From contig NZ_CAACVB010000007.1 in the NCBI RefSeq assembly GCF_900659635.1, positions 1 to 64,000 on the forward strand: a stretch of DNA of 64,000 nucleotides, given 5' to 3'. Of this stretch, positions 39,421-47,118 are shown piece after piece; the first letter of the stretch is position 1, and every line of letters starts with the position of its first letter. Source of the stretch: Actinomadura roseirufa. Its GTDB lineage: Bacteria > Actinomycetota > Actinomycetes > Streptosporangiales > Streptosporangiaceae. The notes beneath the pieces are model-generated. The model was not told the DNA's origin. It made no database searches and worked only from the letters and a program-made list of their open reading frames with translations. Position numbers and translations under genes: made by a program.

Positions 39421-39825
39421 TCAGGCGAGGGCCTCGGCGATCGCCGCCTGGTCCTGGTACTCGCGCCAGTGGACGATGCGTCCGTCGCGGGCGTGCAGGA
39501 CCACCACGCACGCGGCGCTCGCCCGCGTGCCGCGTCCCGGCACCGTGGCCGTCAGCCGGTACTCGACGATGATCACCTCGGGGTCGGCGGTCTCGTGGAT
39601 CACGACGTCCCGGAACTCCTCCAGCGTGAGGGGGAATGCCTCGCGTCCCGCCCGGACCATGGCGAGGACCTTCTCGCGGCCCTCGGTCAGGCGGTGCTCG
39701 GCGGGAGCGAACGGCTGCTCCACGACGACGTCGGCGGACAGCATCTCCTCGTCCAGCGCGGCCTGGCCGGACAGGGCGTTGCGCTGGAACCGGGCGAAAA
39801 GGTCTCGTGGGGTCGGCGTGGGCAT
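39421..39825 (-). CDS. NTF2/SnoaL-like protein
   Basis: A 134-residue single-domain protein with the SnoaL/NTF2-like cone fold pattern: R-D-L-F-A-R-F-Q, V-E-Q-P-F-A-P, V-I-I-V-E-Y-R-L-T-A-T-V and the closing R-D-G-R-I-V-H-W-R-E-Y-Q-D. Members include small-molecule isomerases and hydrolases as well as binding proteins; the ligand is unknown. GAAGGGACC precedes the ATG. It is divergent from a TetR gene with two palindromes between them, so it is the likely target of that repressor. Confidence 0.82.
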   Translation of the reverse strand: MPTPTPRDLFARFQRNALSGQAALDEEMLSADVVVEQPFAPAEHRLTEGREKVLAMVRAGREAFPLTLEEFRDVVIHETADPEVIIVEYRLTATVPGRGTRASAACVVVLHARDGRIVHWREYQDQAAIAEALA

Positions 39826-39851
39826 GGGCGGTCCCTTCGGCGTGGACTAAC

Positions 39852-39890
39852 ATGAGTGTCGGCTCATGAAAAATATGAGTCGCGACTCAT
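39852..39890. promoter_or_regulatory. Two palindromic TetR operators
   Basis: ATGAGTCGCGACTCAT (39875-39890) is a perfect 16-bp palindrome, and ATGAGTGTCGGCTCAT (39852-39867) is an imperfect copy with the same ATGAG/CTCAT ends. Their centres are 23 bp apart, about two helical turns. They lie between the divergent TetR and NTF2-like genes. Confidence 0.75.
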
Positions 39891-39909
39891 CTTGTCAACG
39901 AGTGGACGA

Positions 39910-40470
39910 ATGACGCCGAGCAAGCCCATGCGCGCCGACGCGCTGCGCAACCGCGCCCGCATCCTCGCCGCCGCCGAGGAGGTGTTCGCCGAACGGGGCG
40001 CCTCCGCCTCCACCGAGGAGGTCGCCGCCCGCGCCGGCGTCGCCATCGGCACGGTGTTCCGGCATTTCCCGACCAAGCGCGACCTCCTCGCCGCGATCAT
40101 GAAGGAGGTACGGGACGGTCTCGTCGCCGAGGCCGAGACCGTGCTCGCCGGTGGGCGGGCGGGGAGCGCGTTCTTCGACTACTTCGCCTTCGTCGTCGAA
40201 CGCTCGGCCGAGGTCGGCACCGTCGTGAGCCTGCTGGCGGAGGAGGGGACGTCCATCGAGCCGGGTGAGCAGATCATGGCGTTCACCCGGGCGTTCGGCT
40301 CGCTGCTGGACGCCGCGAAGGACGCGGGGACCGTCCGGCCGGAGGTCCGGCTCGACGAGGTCATGGCGCTTCTCACGGCGACCGCGCATGGCGCCCTGGC
40401 CGCCGGATGGTCCGACGACCTTCGCCGCCGGACGGTGGCCCTGCTGCTGAACGGGCTCCGCGCCCGCTGA
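39910..40470 (+). CDS. TetR-family transcriptional repressor
   Basis: A 186-residue protein from ATG 39910. The N-terminal HTH is clear (R-A-R-I-L-A-A-A-E-E-V-F-A-E-R-G-A, A-G-V-A-I-G-T-V-F-R-H-F-P-T-K-R-D-L-L), followed by a variable helical ligand domain ending in A-T-A-H-G-A-L-A-A-G-W. The palindromes immediately upstream imply autoregulation and repression of the divergent NTF2-like gene. Confidence 0.92.
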   Translation: MTPSKPMRADALRNRARILAAAEEVFAERGASASTEEVAARAGVAIGTVFRHFPTKRDLLAAIMKEVRDGLVAEAETVLAGGRAGSAFFDYFAFVVERSAEVGTVVSLLAEEGTSIEPGEQIMAFTRAFGSLLDAAKDAGTVRPEVRLDEVMALLTATAHGALAAGWSDDLRRRTVALLLNGLRAR

Positions 40471-40486
40471 GACGGCCGGCCCCGGG

Positions 40487-40849
40487 TCAGTAGATGAGGG
40501 CCTGGACGTTCTCGGCGGTGGCCTCTTCCACGAAGGTGGGGGCGCCGGCGATGCGGATGCCGGGCAGGACGTCGTCCGGGCCTATCTCGCGGCGGGCCGC
40601 GCACTGGGTGCACAGGGTCACCCGGCCCGCGGACAGGATGACCGCGATGAGGTCCTCCAGGGGCGTGGCGTGCGGGAGGCGGAACTCCGCTGCCCTGCCG
40701 GGGAGGGCGAACCAGGACGACTCGCCCGTCAGCCAGAGGGAGACGGGCAGGCCGCTCGCCACGGCGGCGGCGGCGATCGTGAACGCCTGGTTGCATCGTT
40801 CCGGGGCGTCCGCGCCCGCGGTCACCTTGATCACCAGAGGTCGGGCCAT
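40487..40849 (-). CDS. DsrE-family protein
   Basis: A 120-residue DsrE/DsrF-like protein: V-I-K-V-T-A-G-A-D-A-P-E-R, A-A-A-V-A-S-G-L-P-V-S-L-W-L-T and a C-T-Q-C-A-A-R-R pair that could be the sulfur-handling cysteines. Members take part in sulfur relay or are small accessory proteins. A TAGGCT -10 (40856-40861) lies 6 bp before the ATG, so its mRNA is probably leaderless. Confidence 0.8.
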   Translation of the reverse strand: MARPLVIKVTAGADAPERCNQAFTIAAAAVASGLPVSLWLTGESSWFALPGRAAEFRLPHATPLEDLIAVILSAGRVTLCTQCAARREIGPDDVLPGIRIAGAPTFVEEATAENVQALIY

Positions 40850-40897
40850 GCGGAAAGCCTATCCGGGCCGATGGGGGCGCCAGTAGCATCGCCTGCC

Positions 40898-40996
40898 ATG
40901 GGCGGCATGGTGAACGCGGGTGTCCTGATCCTCGCGCTGGCTCTGGTGGCCGTGGCGGCGGTGCTGCTGGTGGTGCGGCTCGGCCGGCTGGGGTAG
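40898..40996 (+). CDS. 32-residue single-TM miniprotein
   Basis: ATG 40898 to TAG 40994-40996. After M-G-G-M-V-N-A comes one uninterrupted hydrophobic helix (G-V-L-I-L-A-L-A-L-V-A-V-A-A-V-L-L-V-V), then R-L-G-R-L-G. TAGCAT at 40884-40889 is an appropriately placed -10 for a near-leaderless transcript, which supports it as a real gene divergent from dsrE. Function unknown; such miniproteins often modify a membrane partner. Confidence 0.5.
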   Translation: MGGMVNAGVLILALALVAVAAVLLVVRLGRLG

Positions 40997-41113
40997 CCGG
41001 GGTTGGACGGATCGCGCCGCGGATGATCGATGGCGGACGCTTCGTCCACGCGGCGGCCCGGTTTCGCGACGATGCGTTCAGTGCCGGTTGCGTCCGCCGC
41101 GGGAGCAGGCACG

Positions 41114-41479
41114 ATGCCCCCTGTGGATAAGACGAATGTGTTCAATCTGGACGGCCGGCGGTTCGCGATGGTCAGCTCGACCGCGAGCCGGGTGGATCCG
41201 GACGCCCCCACGCGCTTCGCCTACACCGAGGCCGACGGGGTGATCTGGGGCAGCTACGAGGGCGACACGGTGGTCCACGGCCGTTTCGTGGGCGTCCGGG
41301 ACGGGGCCGACGTGGAGCTCAGCTACGTGCACCTGACCACGCGGGGCACGGCCCCGGTGGCCGGACGCAGCTCCAACCGGATCGAGCTGCTGCCGGACGG
41401 GCGGATGCGGCTGGTGGAGGAGTTCCGGTTCGACGGGGACGACACCCCGCAGGTCAGCGTGTGCGAGGAGATCGTCTAG
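41114..41479 (+). CDS. Conserved small beta-repeat protein (family often mislabelled N-acetylglutamate synthase)
   Basis: A 121-residue protein from ATG 41114, preceded by GGGAG; the longer frame to 41030 has no RBS. It repeats a strand pattern: F-A-Y-T-E-A-D-G-V-I-W-G-S-Y-E-G-D, V-V-H-G-R-F-V-G, L-S-Y-V-H-L-T-T, N-R-I-E-L-L-P-D-G-R-M-R-L-V-E-E-F. This matches a common small bacterial family of unknown function, sometimes annotated as N-acetylglutamate synthase without the GNAT motifs, which are absent here. Ends 4 bp inside the convergent Lrp gene. Confidence 0.65.
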   Translation: MPPVDKTNVFNLDGRRFAMVSSTASRVDPDAPTRFAYTEADGVIWGSYEGDTVVHGRFVGVRDGADVELSYVHLTTRGTAPVAGRSSNRIELLPDGRMRLVEEFRFDGDDTPQVSVCEEIV

Positions 41480-42096
41480 CCGGGGTCCCGCATGGCGGCG
41501 CGGCCGGCGTCCGCGCGGATGAAGCGCATCCGGCCGTGCGCCACCGACTCGCTCGCGGGGCGCGCCTTCGCCGGCGCGGGGGCGCTGTCGGAGGTCAGGA
41601 CGTACGGGCGGCGGATGACCTCGTCGAGGATGAGGACGGTCTCGGTCGCCTTCACCGCCGGGATGCCGGCCAGCCGCTCGGAGACCAGCCGGTGCACGGC
41701 GGCGACGTCGGTGGCCCTGACCTGGATCATCGCGTCGTGCTGGCCGGTGGTGATCGCGCAGTACTCGACCTCGGGCATCGAGGCGAGCTGGGCGCGGAAC
41801 TGCGGCCACATCTGCTGCCGGACGGTGACGAAGATGAGCGCGCAGATGCCGAGGCCGGTGCGGACCGGGTCGACCTGCGCGGTGAACCGGCTGATCACGC
41901 CGCTGGTGCGCAGCGCCTCGAAGCGCATGTAGGCGTTGGCCCGGGAGATCCCGACCTGCTGGGCGAGGGCGGCGATGGAGATCCGGCCGTCCTGGCGCAG
42001 GACCTCCAGCATCTTGAGGTGGATCGCGTCCAGTTCGGTGTGCATACGTCCAGTGTCAGGGGCCTCTGAGGGTGCTCCGTCCGACGATTTGACCAT
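41476..42096 (-). CDS. Lrp/AsnC-family transcriptional regulator
   Basis: A 206-residue regulator from ATG 42096 (GGAGG upstream); a later ATG at 42042 would remove only the variable head. HTH: D-A-I-H-L-K-M-L-E-V-L-R-Q-D-G-R-I-S, A-L-A-Q-Q-V-G-I-S-R-A-N-A-Y-M-R. The RAM effector domain follows (F-V-T-V-R-Q-Q, Y-C-A-I-T-T-G-Q-H-D). A 35-residue charged tail is extra. It is divergent from the peptide-binding lipoprotein gene, its likely target, possibly with an amino acid as effector. Confidence 0.9.
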   Translation of the reverse strand: MVKSSDGAPSEAPDTGRMHTELDAIHLKMLEVLRQDGRISIAALAQQVGISRANAYMRFEALRTSGVISRFTAQVDPVRTGLGICALIFVTVRQQMWPQFRAQLASMPEVEYCAITTGQHDAMIQVRATDVAAVHRLVSERLAGIPAVKATETVLILDEVIRRPYVLTSDSAPAPAKARPASESVAHGRMRFIRADAGRAAMRDPG

Positions 42097-42229
42097 GGAT
42101 CCGCCGCCTCCCTTCGCTTTGTCTTGTCTTTGCGGCCGCGTGTAGACGCTATGACGGCAGTCTTGCACTATCGGGACTTAAACGTCTAGAAGCAGACATT
42201 TCATCTACCGGACTCATCGGAGGCGTCTC
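42097..42229. promoter_or_regulatory. Divergent Lrp / peptide-binding protein promoter region
   Basis: A 133-bp gap less GC-rich than its surroundings (for example around GACTTAAACGTC at 42174-42185). It should hold both promoters and the Lrp sites; no single box stands out. Confidence 0.35.
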
Positions 42230-43816
42230 ATGCCGATCACGCGTGGGGCCACACGGCGGGCGGTCGCCCTTCCCCTCTTGCTGGCCAGTGCGGTCGGCCT
42301 GGCCGCCTGCTCGGGCGGGGACGGGTCGTCCAGCTCGGCCGGAGGCAAGGCCCTGGTCGTCGACACCTCGTTCAACCTCAAGACCGCGGACCCGGGCCGG
42401 ATGTACGAGCAGACCGGCCTGCTCATCGACCGCGCACTGTACGACACCCTGCTCACCTTCCAGGGCTCCGATGTGAGCAAGCCGGTGCCGGCGCTCGCCG
42501 AGTCGTACGAGCTGTCCAAGGACGGCAAGAAGCTCACCCTCAAGCTGCGCCAGGGCGCGGTCTTCTCCGACGGCAGCCCGGTCACCGCGGACGACGTCGT
42601 GTTCTCGCTCAACCGGGTCCGCGACCTCAAGGGCAACCCGTCGTTCCTGCTCGACGGCGTGAAGGTCGAGAAGACCGACGCGACGACCGTGACGCTGGTG
42701 TCGGCCAAGCCGAACCCGTCGCTGCCGTTCGTCCTGCCGAACCCGGCGCTCGGCATCGTCAACTCCAAGGTCGTCCAGGCCAACGGCGGCGCCGCGGGCC
42801 CCGCCGACAAGGCCGAGGCCTACCTGAACAAGCAGTCGGCCGGATCCGGGCCGTACGTGCTGGAGTCCTTCAACGCGGCCACGCAGGTCGTGCTGAAGGC
42901 CAACGACAAGTACTGGGGCGCGACCAAGCCGACCTACAAGAAGGTCGTGCTGCGCAACGTCCAGTCGCAGACCCAGAAGCTGAACGTGCAGCGCGGGGAC
43001 AGCCAGGTCGCGGTGGACCTCACGGCCGACCAGGCACAGGGCATCGGCGGCGGCACCCAGACCACCAAGGGCGCCTCCGCCAACGTCTTCTTCCTGCTGA
43101 CCAACCGGAACCCGGCGGTCAGCAAGACCACGTCCAACCCCAAGTTCGCGGAGGCCGTCCGCAAGGGCGTGGACTACGCGGGCCTGCTGGAGCTGGGCGG
43201 CGCGGGCTCGGTGCAGGCCGCCGGTATCGTCCCGTCGATGATCAACGGTGCGCTGACCGCGGACCAGGCGCCCAAGCGGGACGTGGCGGGCGCGAAGGCG
43301 GCGCTCGCCTCGGCCGGGATCGCCAACCCCCGGGTCAAGCTGGAGTACCCCAGCGACTTCACGCTCAACGGCCTGTCGTTCCAGCCGCTCGCCGAGCGCG
43401 TCCAGGCCAACCTCAAGGAGGTCGGCATCACCGTCGACCTCGCCCCCGCCCCGATCGCGACGGCCCTGGAGAGCTACCGTGACGGCAAGGAGGAGATGGG
43501 CCTGTGGTGGTGGAGCCCGGACTACCCGGACGCCAGCAACTACCTCGCGTTCGTCCCCGGCGGCCTGATCGGTGAGCGGTCGGGCTGGAAGAAGGGCGCC
43601 GACAAGGAGCTGGAGGACGCCGGGGCCAAGGTCGCGACGACCGTCGGTGACGACCGGTTCGCCCAGTACCGCCAGATCCAGTCCCAGCTCAACGCCCGCG
43701 GCCCGTTCGTGCAACTGCTCCAGCCGAGCCAGCGGTTCGTCACGGCCGGCTCGGTGACGGGCATGGCGGGCAACCCGGTGTGGACGTTCGACATCGCGGC
43801 CCTCGGCAGCAAATGA
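42230..43816 (+). CDS. ABC transporter solute-binding lipoprotein, peptide/oligopeptide type (family 5)
   Basis: A 528-residue SBP_bac_5 protein. The lipobox is G-L-A-A-C with Cys27 as the lipidated residue. Family marks include P-A-L-A-E-S-Y-E-L-S-K-D-G-K, L-R-Q-G-A-V-F-S-D-G-S-P-V-T-A-D-D-V-V-F-S and P-D-A-S-N-Y. It captures peptides or nickel-type ligands for an ABC importer. Permease and ATPase genes should follow, but only the first 20-odd codons of a next gene are left (ATGA overlap) before sequence of another locus begins. Confidence 0.92.
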   Translation: MPITRGATRRAVALPLLLASAVGLAACSGGDGSSSSAGGKALVVDTSFNLKTADPGRMYEQTGLLIDRALYDTLLTFQGSDVSKPVPALAESYELSKDGKKLTLKLRQGAVFSDGSPVTADDVVFSLNRVRDLKGNPSFLLDGVKVEKTDATTVTLVSAKPNPSLPFVLPNPALGIVNSKVVQANGGAAGPADKAEAYLNKQSAGSGPYVLESFNAATQVVLKANDKYWGATKPTYKKVVLRNVQSQTQKLNVQRGDSQVAVDLTADQAQGIGGGTQTTKGASANVFFLLTNRNPAVSKTTSNPKFAEAVRKGVDYAGLLELGGAGSVQAAGIVPSMINGALTADQAPKRDVAGAKAALASAGIANPRVKLEYPSDFTLNGLSFQPLAERVQANLKEVGITVDLAPAPIATALESYRDGKEEMGLWWWSPDYPDASNYLAFVPGGLIGERSGWKKGADKELEDAGAKVATTVGDDRFAQYRQIQSQLNARGPFVQLLQPSQRFVTAGSVTGMAGNPVWTFDIAALGSK

Positions 43817-44610
43817 AGTCCACCAGCCCGACCGATGACGGGACCACCGCCGGGCGCGCCGCCCGGCGGTGGCCCCGGCCCGGCGGCCGCCACGTGCGCC
43901 CGGCCCTCCATGAGCAGCGGGCGCAGGTGGGCGAACTCGGCGTTGGCCCGGTCGTAGTCGTCCGGGCGCCCGATGTCGAGCCAGTAGCCGTCGAAGCGGT
44001 GCTCGCGCGGATGCCGCCCCTCGGCCAGCAGATCCAGGACCAGCTCGTCGAAGCCGAGTGCCAGGCCCGGCTCGTACTTGGTGAGCGCGTCCTTGGCGAC
44101 GCCGTACACGCCCATGCTGACCTGGTAGTCGAGCGAGGGCTTCTCGGTGAACTCGACGACCCGGCCGTCCCGGGAGGTGAGGACGCCGAAGTCGATGTCG
44201 ACCCGGCGCGCGTACGTCGCCACGGTCAGCGGCGGACCGGTCATGCGGTGCTCGTCCAGCAGCCCCGCGAAGTCGAGGTCGGTGAGGACGTCGCCGTTCA
44301 TCACGAGGAAGTCGGCCGGGAGCCGGTCGCGCATCGTCAGCAGCGGGCCGATCGTGCCGAGCGGCGCCTCCTCCGAGGTGTAGTCGACGCGTACCCCCCA
44401 CCGGCTTCCGTTGCCGATGTAGGACCGGATGAGATGACCCAGGTGCCCGATGGCCAGGGTCACCGTGCGGAACCCCTGCCGGGAGAGCTGGTGCAGCAGG
44501 ATCTCCAGGATGGCGTACTCGTCGCCGATCGGGACGAGCGGCTTGGGCAGCGTCGTCGTGTACGGCCGCAGCCGCACCCCCTTGCCGCCAGCGAGGATTA
44601 CGGCGTGCAT
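43540..44610 (-). CDS. Nucleotidyltransferase (sugar-1-phosphate guanylyl/thymidylyltransferase type) with run-on C-terminus
   Basis: A 356-residue frame. Residues 1-235 form an NTP_transferase domain: A-V-I-L-A-G-G-K-G-V-R-L-R-P-Y-T (3-18), P-K-P-L-V-P-I-G, M-N-G-D-V-L-T-D-L-D-F and Y-W-L-D-I-G-R-P-D-D-Y. It makes an NDP-sugar for the adjacent exopolysaccharide genes. After A-H-L-R-P-L-L-M-E-G-R the frame continues without stop through a G/P-rich linker and then antisense to the last 277 bp of the lipoprotein gene, giving about 115 residues of non-homologous sequence. The native 3' end was probably lost at the junction near 43.85 kb. Confidence 0.75.
   Translation of the reverse strand: MHAVILAGGKGVRLRPYTTTLPKPLVPIGDEYAILEILLHQLSRQGFRTVTLAIGHLGHLIRSYIGNGSRWGVRVDYTSEEAPLGTIGPLLTMRDRLPADFLVMNGDVLTDLDFAGLLDEHRMTGPPLTVATYARRVDIDFGVLTSRDGRVVEFTEKPSLDYQVSMGVYGVAKDALTKYEPGLALGFDELVLDLLAEGRHPREHRFDGYWLDIGRPDDYDRANAEFAHLRPLLMEGRAHVAAAGPGPPPGGAPGGGPVIGRAGGLHLLPRAAMSNVHTGLPAMPVTEPAVTNRWLGWSSCTNGPRALSWDWIWRYWANRSSPTVVATLAPASSSSLSAPFFQPDRSPIRPPGTNAR
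43813..43880 (+). pseudogene. Truncated start of the next transporter gene (permease)
   Basis: The ATG at 43813 overlaps the lipoprotein stop and begins M-K-S-T-S-P-T-D-D-G-T-T-A-G-R-A-A-R-R, like the cytoplasmic head of a Dpp/Opp permease. No membrane segment follows; from about 43880 the DNA is the 3' coding part of the opposite-strand nucleotidyltransferase. The exact end is not visible. Confidence 0.4.
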
Positions 44611-44625
44611 GATGCCTCTCCGTAC

Positions 44626-45630
44626 CTAGATGGTGTACCTGGACGGCCGGTAGCGCGCCAGGTTGACGGGGTCGAGGAACCACTCGACGGTCTCCTTGAG
44701 GCCCTCTTCGAGGGTGTGCCGGGGGCGCCAGCCGGTGGCGCGGCGCAGCCGGGAGCTGTCGCAGACCAGGCGCATGACCTCCGACGCGGCGGGCCGCTCG
44801 CGGGCCGCGTCGGTGCGGAACTCGGTCCGCGCGCCCATCAGGTCCGCGATCGTGCGGGCGAGCCGTCCCATCGAGATCTCCACGCCGGTGCCGGCGTTGA
44901 ACAGCCGGCCGGTGACGGCCTCGGCGGGCGCGGTGCCGACGGCGGTGAACGCCGCCGCGGTGTCCTTGACGAAGGTGAAGTCCCGGGTCGGCTCCAGCGA
45001 CCCCACCTTCACGACCTCGGTGCCCGCGGCGATCTGGCTGGCGACGGTGGGGATGAAGGCGCGCGCGGACTGGCGCGGCCCGAAGGTGTTGAACGGGCGC
45101 AGCGTCACCACGGGCACCCCGAAGCTGGCGTGGTAGCTCTCCACGAGCTTGTCCGCCGCTATCTTCGTCGCCGCGTAGGGGGACTGCGCCTGGAGCGGGT
45201 GCGACTCGTCGATCGGCACGCTGCGCGCCGTCCCGTAGGTCTCGCTGGTCGAGGTGTGCACGAGCCGCGGCGTGCACAGGTTCCGGACGGCCTCCAGCAC
45301 GTTCAGGGTCCCGACGACGTTGGTGTCGACGTAGGACTGCGGCGCCCGGTAGGAGTAGGGGATCGCGATGAGCGCGGCCAGGTGGTAGACCACGTCGGCC
45401 TTGCCGATCAGGTCGTACACCGACTCCGGGTCCCGTATGTCGCCCGGCATCACCTCCACCTCGGCCATGACGTCCGGCGGGAGCGCGTCGAGCCATCCCC
45501 ACGTCCCGAACGAGTTGTACTGCGCCATGGCCTGGACGCGGTGGCCCTGCTCCACCAGCGTCTCGACGAGGTGGGAGCCGATGAACCCATCGGCTCCCGT
45601 CACGGCGACCATGTTCTTCATCGGATCCAT
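44626..45630 (-). CDS. NAD-dependent SDR epimerase/dehydratase (nucleotide-sugar 4,6-dehydratase type)
   Basis: A 334-residue extended SDR. The cofactor loop G-A-D-G-F-I-G is at residues 11-17, the catalytic pair in S-P-Y-A-A-T-K (Y-x-x-x-K) and upstream S-T-S-E-T-Y-G as in 4,6-dehydratases and UDP-GlcNAc-modifying enzymes. It would shape the sugar donor for the PelF-like transferase. The ATG at 45630 is preceded by GAAAGG; it lies 15 bp after the PelG-like stop and 15 bp before the nucleotidyltransferase, all on one strand. Confidence 0.85.
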   Translation of the reverse strand: MDPMKNMVAVTGADGFIGSHLVETLVEQGHRVQAMAQYNSFGTWGWLDALPPDVMAEVEVMPGDIRDPESVYDLIGKADVVYHLAALIAIPYSYRAPQSYVDTNVVGTLNVLEAVRNLCTPRLVHTSTSETYGTARSVPIDESHPLQAQSPYAATKIAADKLVESYHASFGVPVVTLRPFNTFGPRQSARAFIPTVASQIAAGTEVVKVGSLEPTRDFTFVKDTAAAFTAVGTAPAEAVTGRLFNAGTGVEISMGRLARTIADLMGARTEFRTDAARERPAASEVMRLVCDSSRLRRATGWRPRHTLEEGLKETVEWFLDPVNLARYRPSRYTI

Positions 45631-45645
45631 GCCTTTCGTCGAGTG

Positions 45646-47118
45646 TCAGCGATGGGAGGTGGCGCGGGACAGAACGTCCCCCGCGTAGATCGACAGGACG
45701 AGGAACAGCCCGCCGGCCGCCGCCATCTGGACCGTCCCGGGCTCCATGCCGGGGACGGCCCACGCGACGGCGGCCTCGGCGGCCAGGAAGCAGGCGTAGG
45801 CGAGCAGGACCACGCCGATCCGCCCGCACGCCTGAAGGATCAGGGCCAGGAAGAACACGCCGCCGAGCCCGAGGAACCCGCCGAGCATGCGCAGCGTGGC
45901 CGCCGTGGTGGGCAGCCCGGCCAGCGCCGCCGCCACGGCGACGAGCACCGCGAGCGCGGCCAGGTACCGGGCGAGCGCGCCGGCCAGCACGGCACGGGCG
46001 GCGCGGGTGAACCCCACGATGTCCCAGTGCTCGTGCAGCAGCCGGTGCACGCGCCCGCGGTAGGCGTACAGGATCCACTCCGCGACGCCCATGGACAGCG
46101 ACAGCGACAGCACCGCGACCGTCGTCGAGCCCGACGGCACCGGCCGTCCCGCGAGCGCGCACAGCAGCGTGAACGTCAGCAGCCCGCCGGTGAGCAGCCC
46201 GAACGCGGCGAAGGGCAGCGCCGCTCTGATCTCCCGGCGGGTGGCGACCGGGCGGGTGGAGCGCCCCGCCCCGGCGGTGCACACCACCGCCAGCGCGACG
46301 GTCGCCGCGAGCGTCGCGAACCAGCACGCCCACACGCCCACCGGGACGGTGCCCGGCGTCCCGTCCGGCCGCGGCTCGGGCAGCGCGCCGCCGTGCCCGG
46401 CCAGATAGACCGCGAACCCGGCGACCCCGGGCGCGAACGCCAGCAGCAGCCGCCGCTCCGCGCCGTTGACCTGCGCGACCGTCGCCGACAGCAGATAGCC
46501 GCCGAGCCCGGCCGCCAGCGCGGTCGCCGCCGTCCCCGCGCCGAGGATCACCCCGGCGGCGGCCGTCACCGGCACCACCACCAGCGCCCCGGCCGCGAGC
46601 CCGTGGCGCAGCACCCGCGCCGCCGCCGCCTTGTTCCCGAGCCCCAGCTGGACGTACCCGAGATAGGCCGTCCCCTGGCTCACCGTCCACGACAGCAGCA
46701 GCGAGAACACCAGCAGCACACCGGCGGCGGTCCTGGTCAGCACCGGCGTCGCGGTGACGTAGCACAGCCCCGGCAGGCCGAACAGGATCCCGCGCAGCAG
46801 ATGCCGCCAGGGCACGGCGCGCCACGGGTCCGCCGCCGTCTCGGGCGCCGGCGGCCGCCGCGGCGTCCGCGCGAACAGGTCCTCGGCGAGCGCGAACACG
46901 TCGGGATGGCCGTAGCCGCGGGCCGCCTCGTCGTTGATCCCGTCCGCCTCCAGCGCCGCCGTCACCTCCAGCGGGTCGACCGCGTTCGCGCACAGCTCCG
47001 CCATGCGCTCCCGCAGCGCCTCCAGCGCGTCCGCGGCGGAGCCGCGCGGCTCCGCCGCGGACCCGGTGCCGTGCTCGCCCGGCCGCGCGGCCGGGTCGGG
47101 CAGGAAGGAGGCGGTCAT
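45646..47118 (-). CDS. pelG: PelG-like 12-TM exopolysaccharide transporter
   Basis: A 490-residue protein from ATG 47118, overlapping the PelF-like stop by ATGA. The first 110 residues are soluble and include an acidic helical part (A-L-E-A-D-G-I-N-D-E-A-A-R-G-Y-G). I count 12 hydrophobic segments from about residue 120 to the end, as in PelG and other MOP-superfamily exporters, and the loop W-I-L-Y-A-Y-R-G-R-V-H-R is PelG-like. It would translocate the polymer made by the PelF-like glycosyltransferase. Sequence identity to proteobacterial PelG looks low, so the call leans on context. Confidence 0.68.
   Translation of the reverse strand: MTASFLPDPAARPGEHGTGSAAEPRGSAADALEALRERMAELCANAVDPLEVTAALEADGINDEAARGYGHPDVFALAEDLFARTPRRPPAPETAADPWRAVPWRHLLRGILFGLPGLCYVTATPVLTRTAAGVLLVFSLLLSWTVSQGTAYLGYVQLGLGNKAAAARVLRHGLAAGALVVVPVTAAAGVILGAGTAATALAAGLGGYLLSATVAQVNGAERRLLLAFAPGVAGFAVYLAGHGGALPEPRPDGTPGTVPVGVWACWFATLAATVALAVVCTAGAGRSTRPVATRREIRAALPFAAFGLLTGGLLTFTLLCALAGRPVPSGSTTVAVLSLSLSMGVAEWILYAYRGRVHRLLHEHWDIVGFTRAARAVLAGALARYLAALAVLVAVAAALAGLPTTAATLRMLGGFLGLGGVFFLALILQACGRIGVVLLAYACFLAAEAAVAWAVPGMEPGTVQMAAAGGLFLVLSIYAGDVLSRATSHR

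Noticed and set aside
42149..46993. A 1614-codon open frame on the minus strand.
   Set aside because: It runs in the wrong frame across five genes that have clear domains (nucleotidyltransferase, SDR, transporter, and the plus-strand lipoprotein). It is an effect of very high GC content, where stops are rare.
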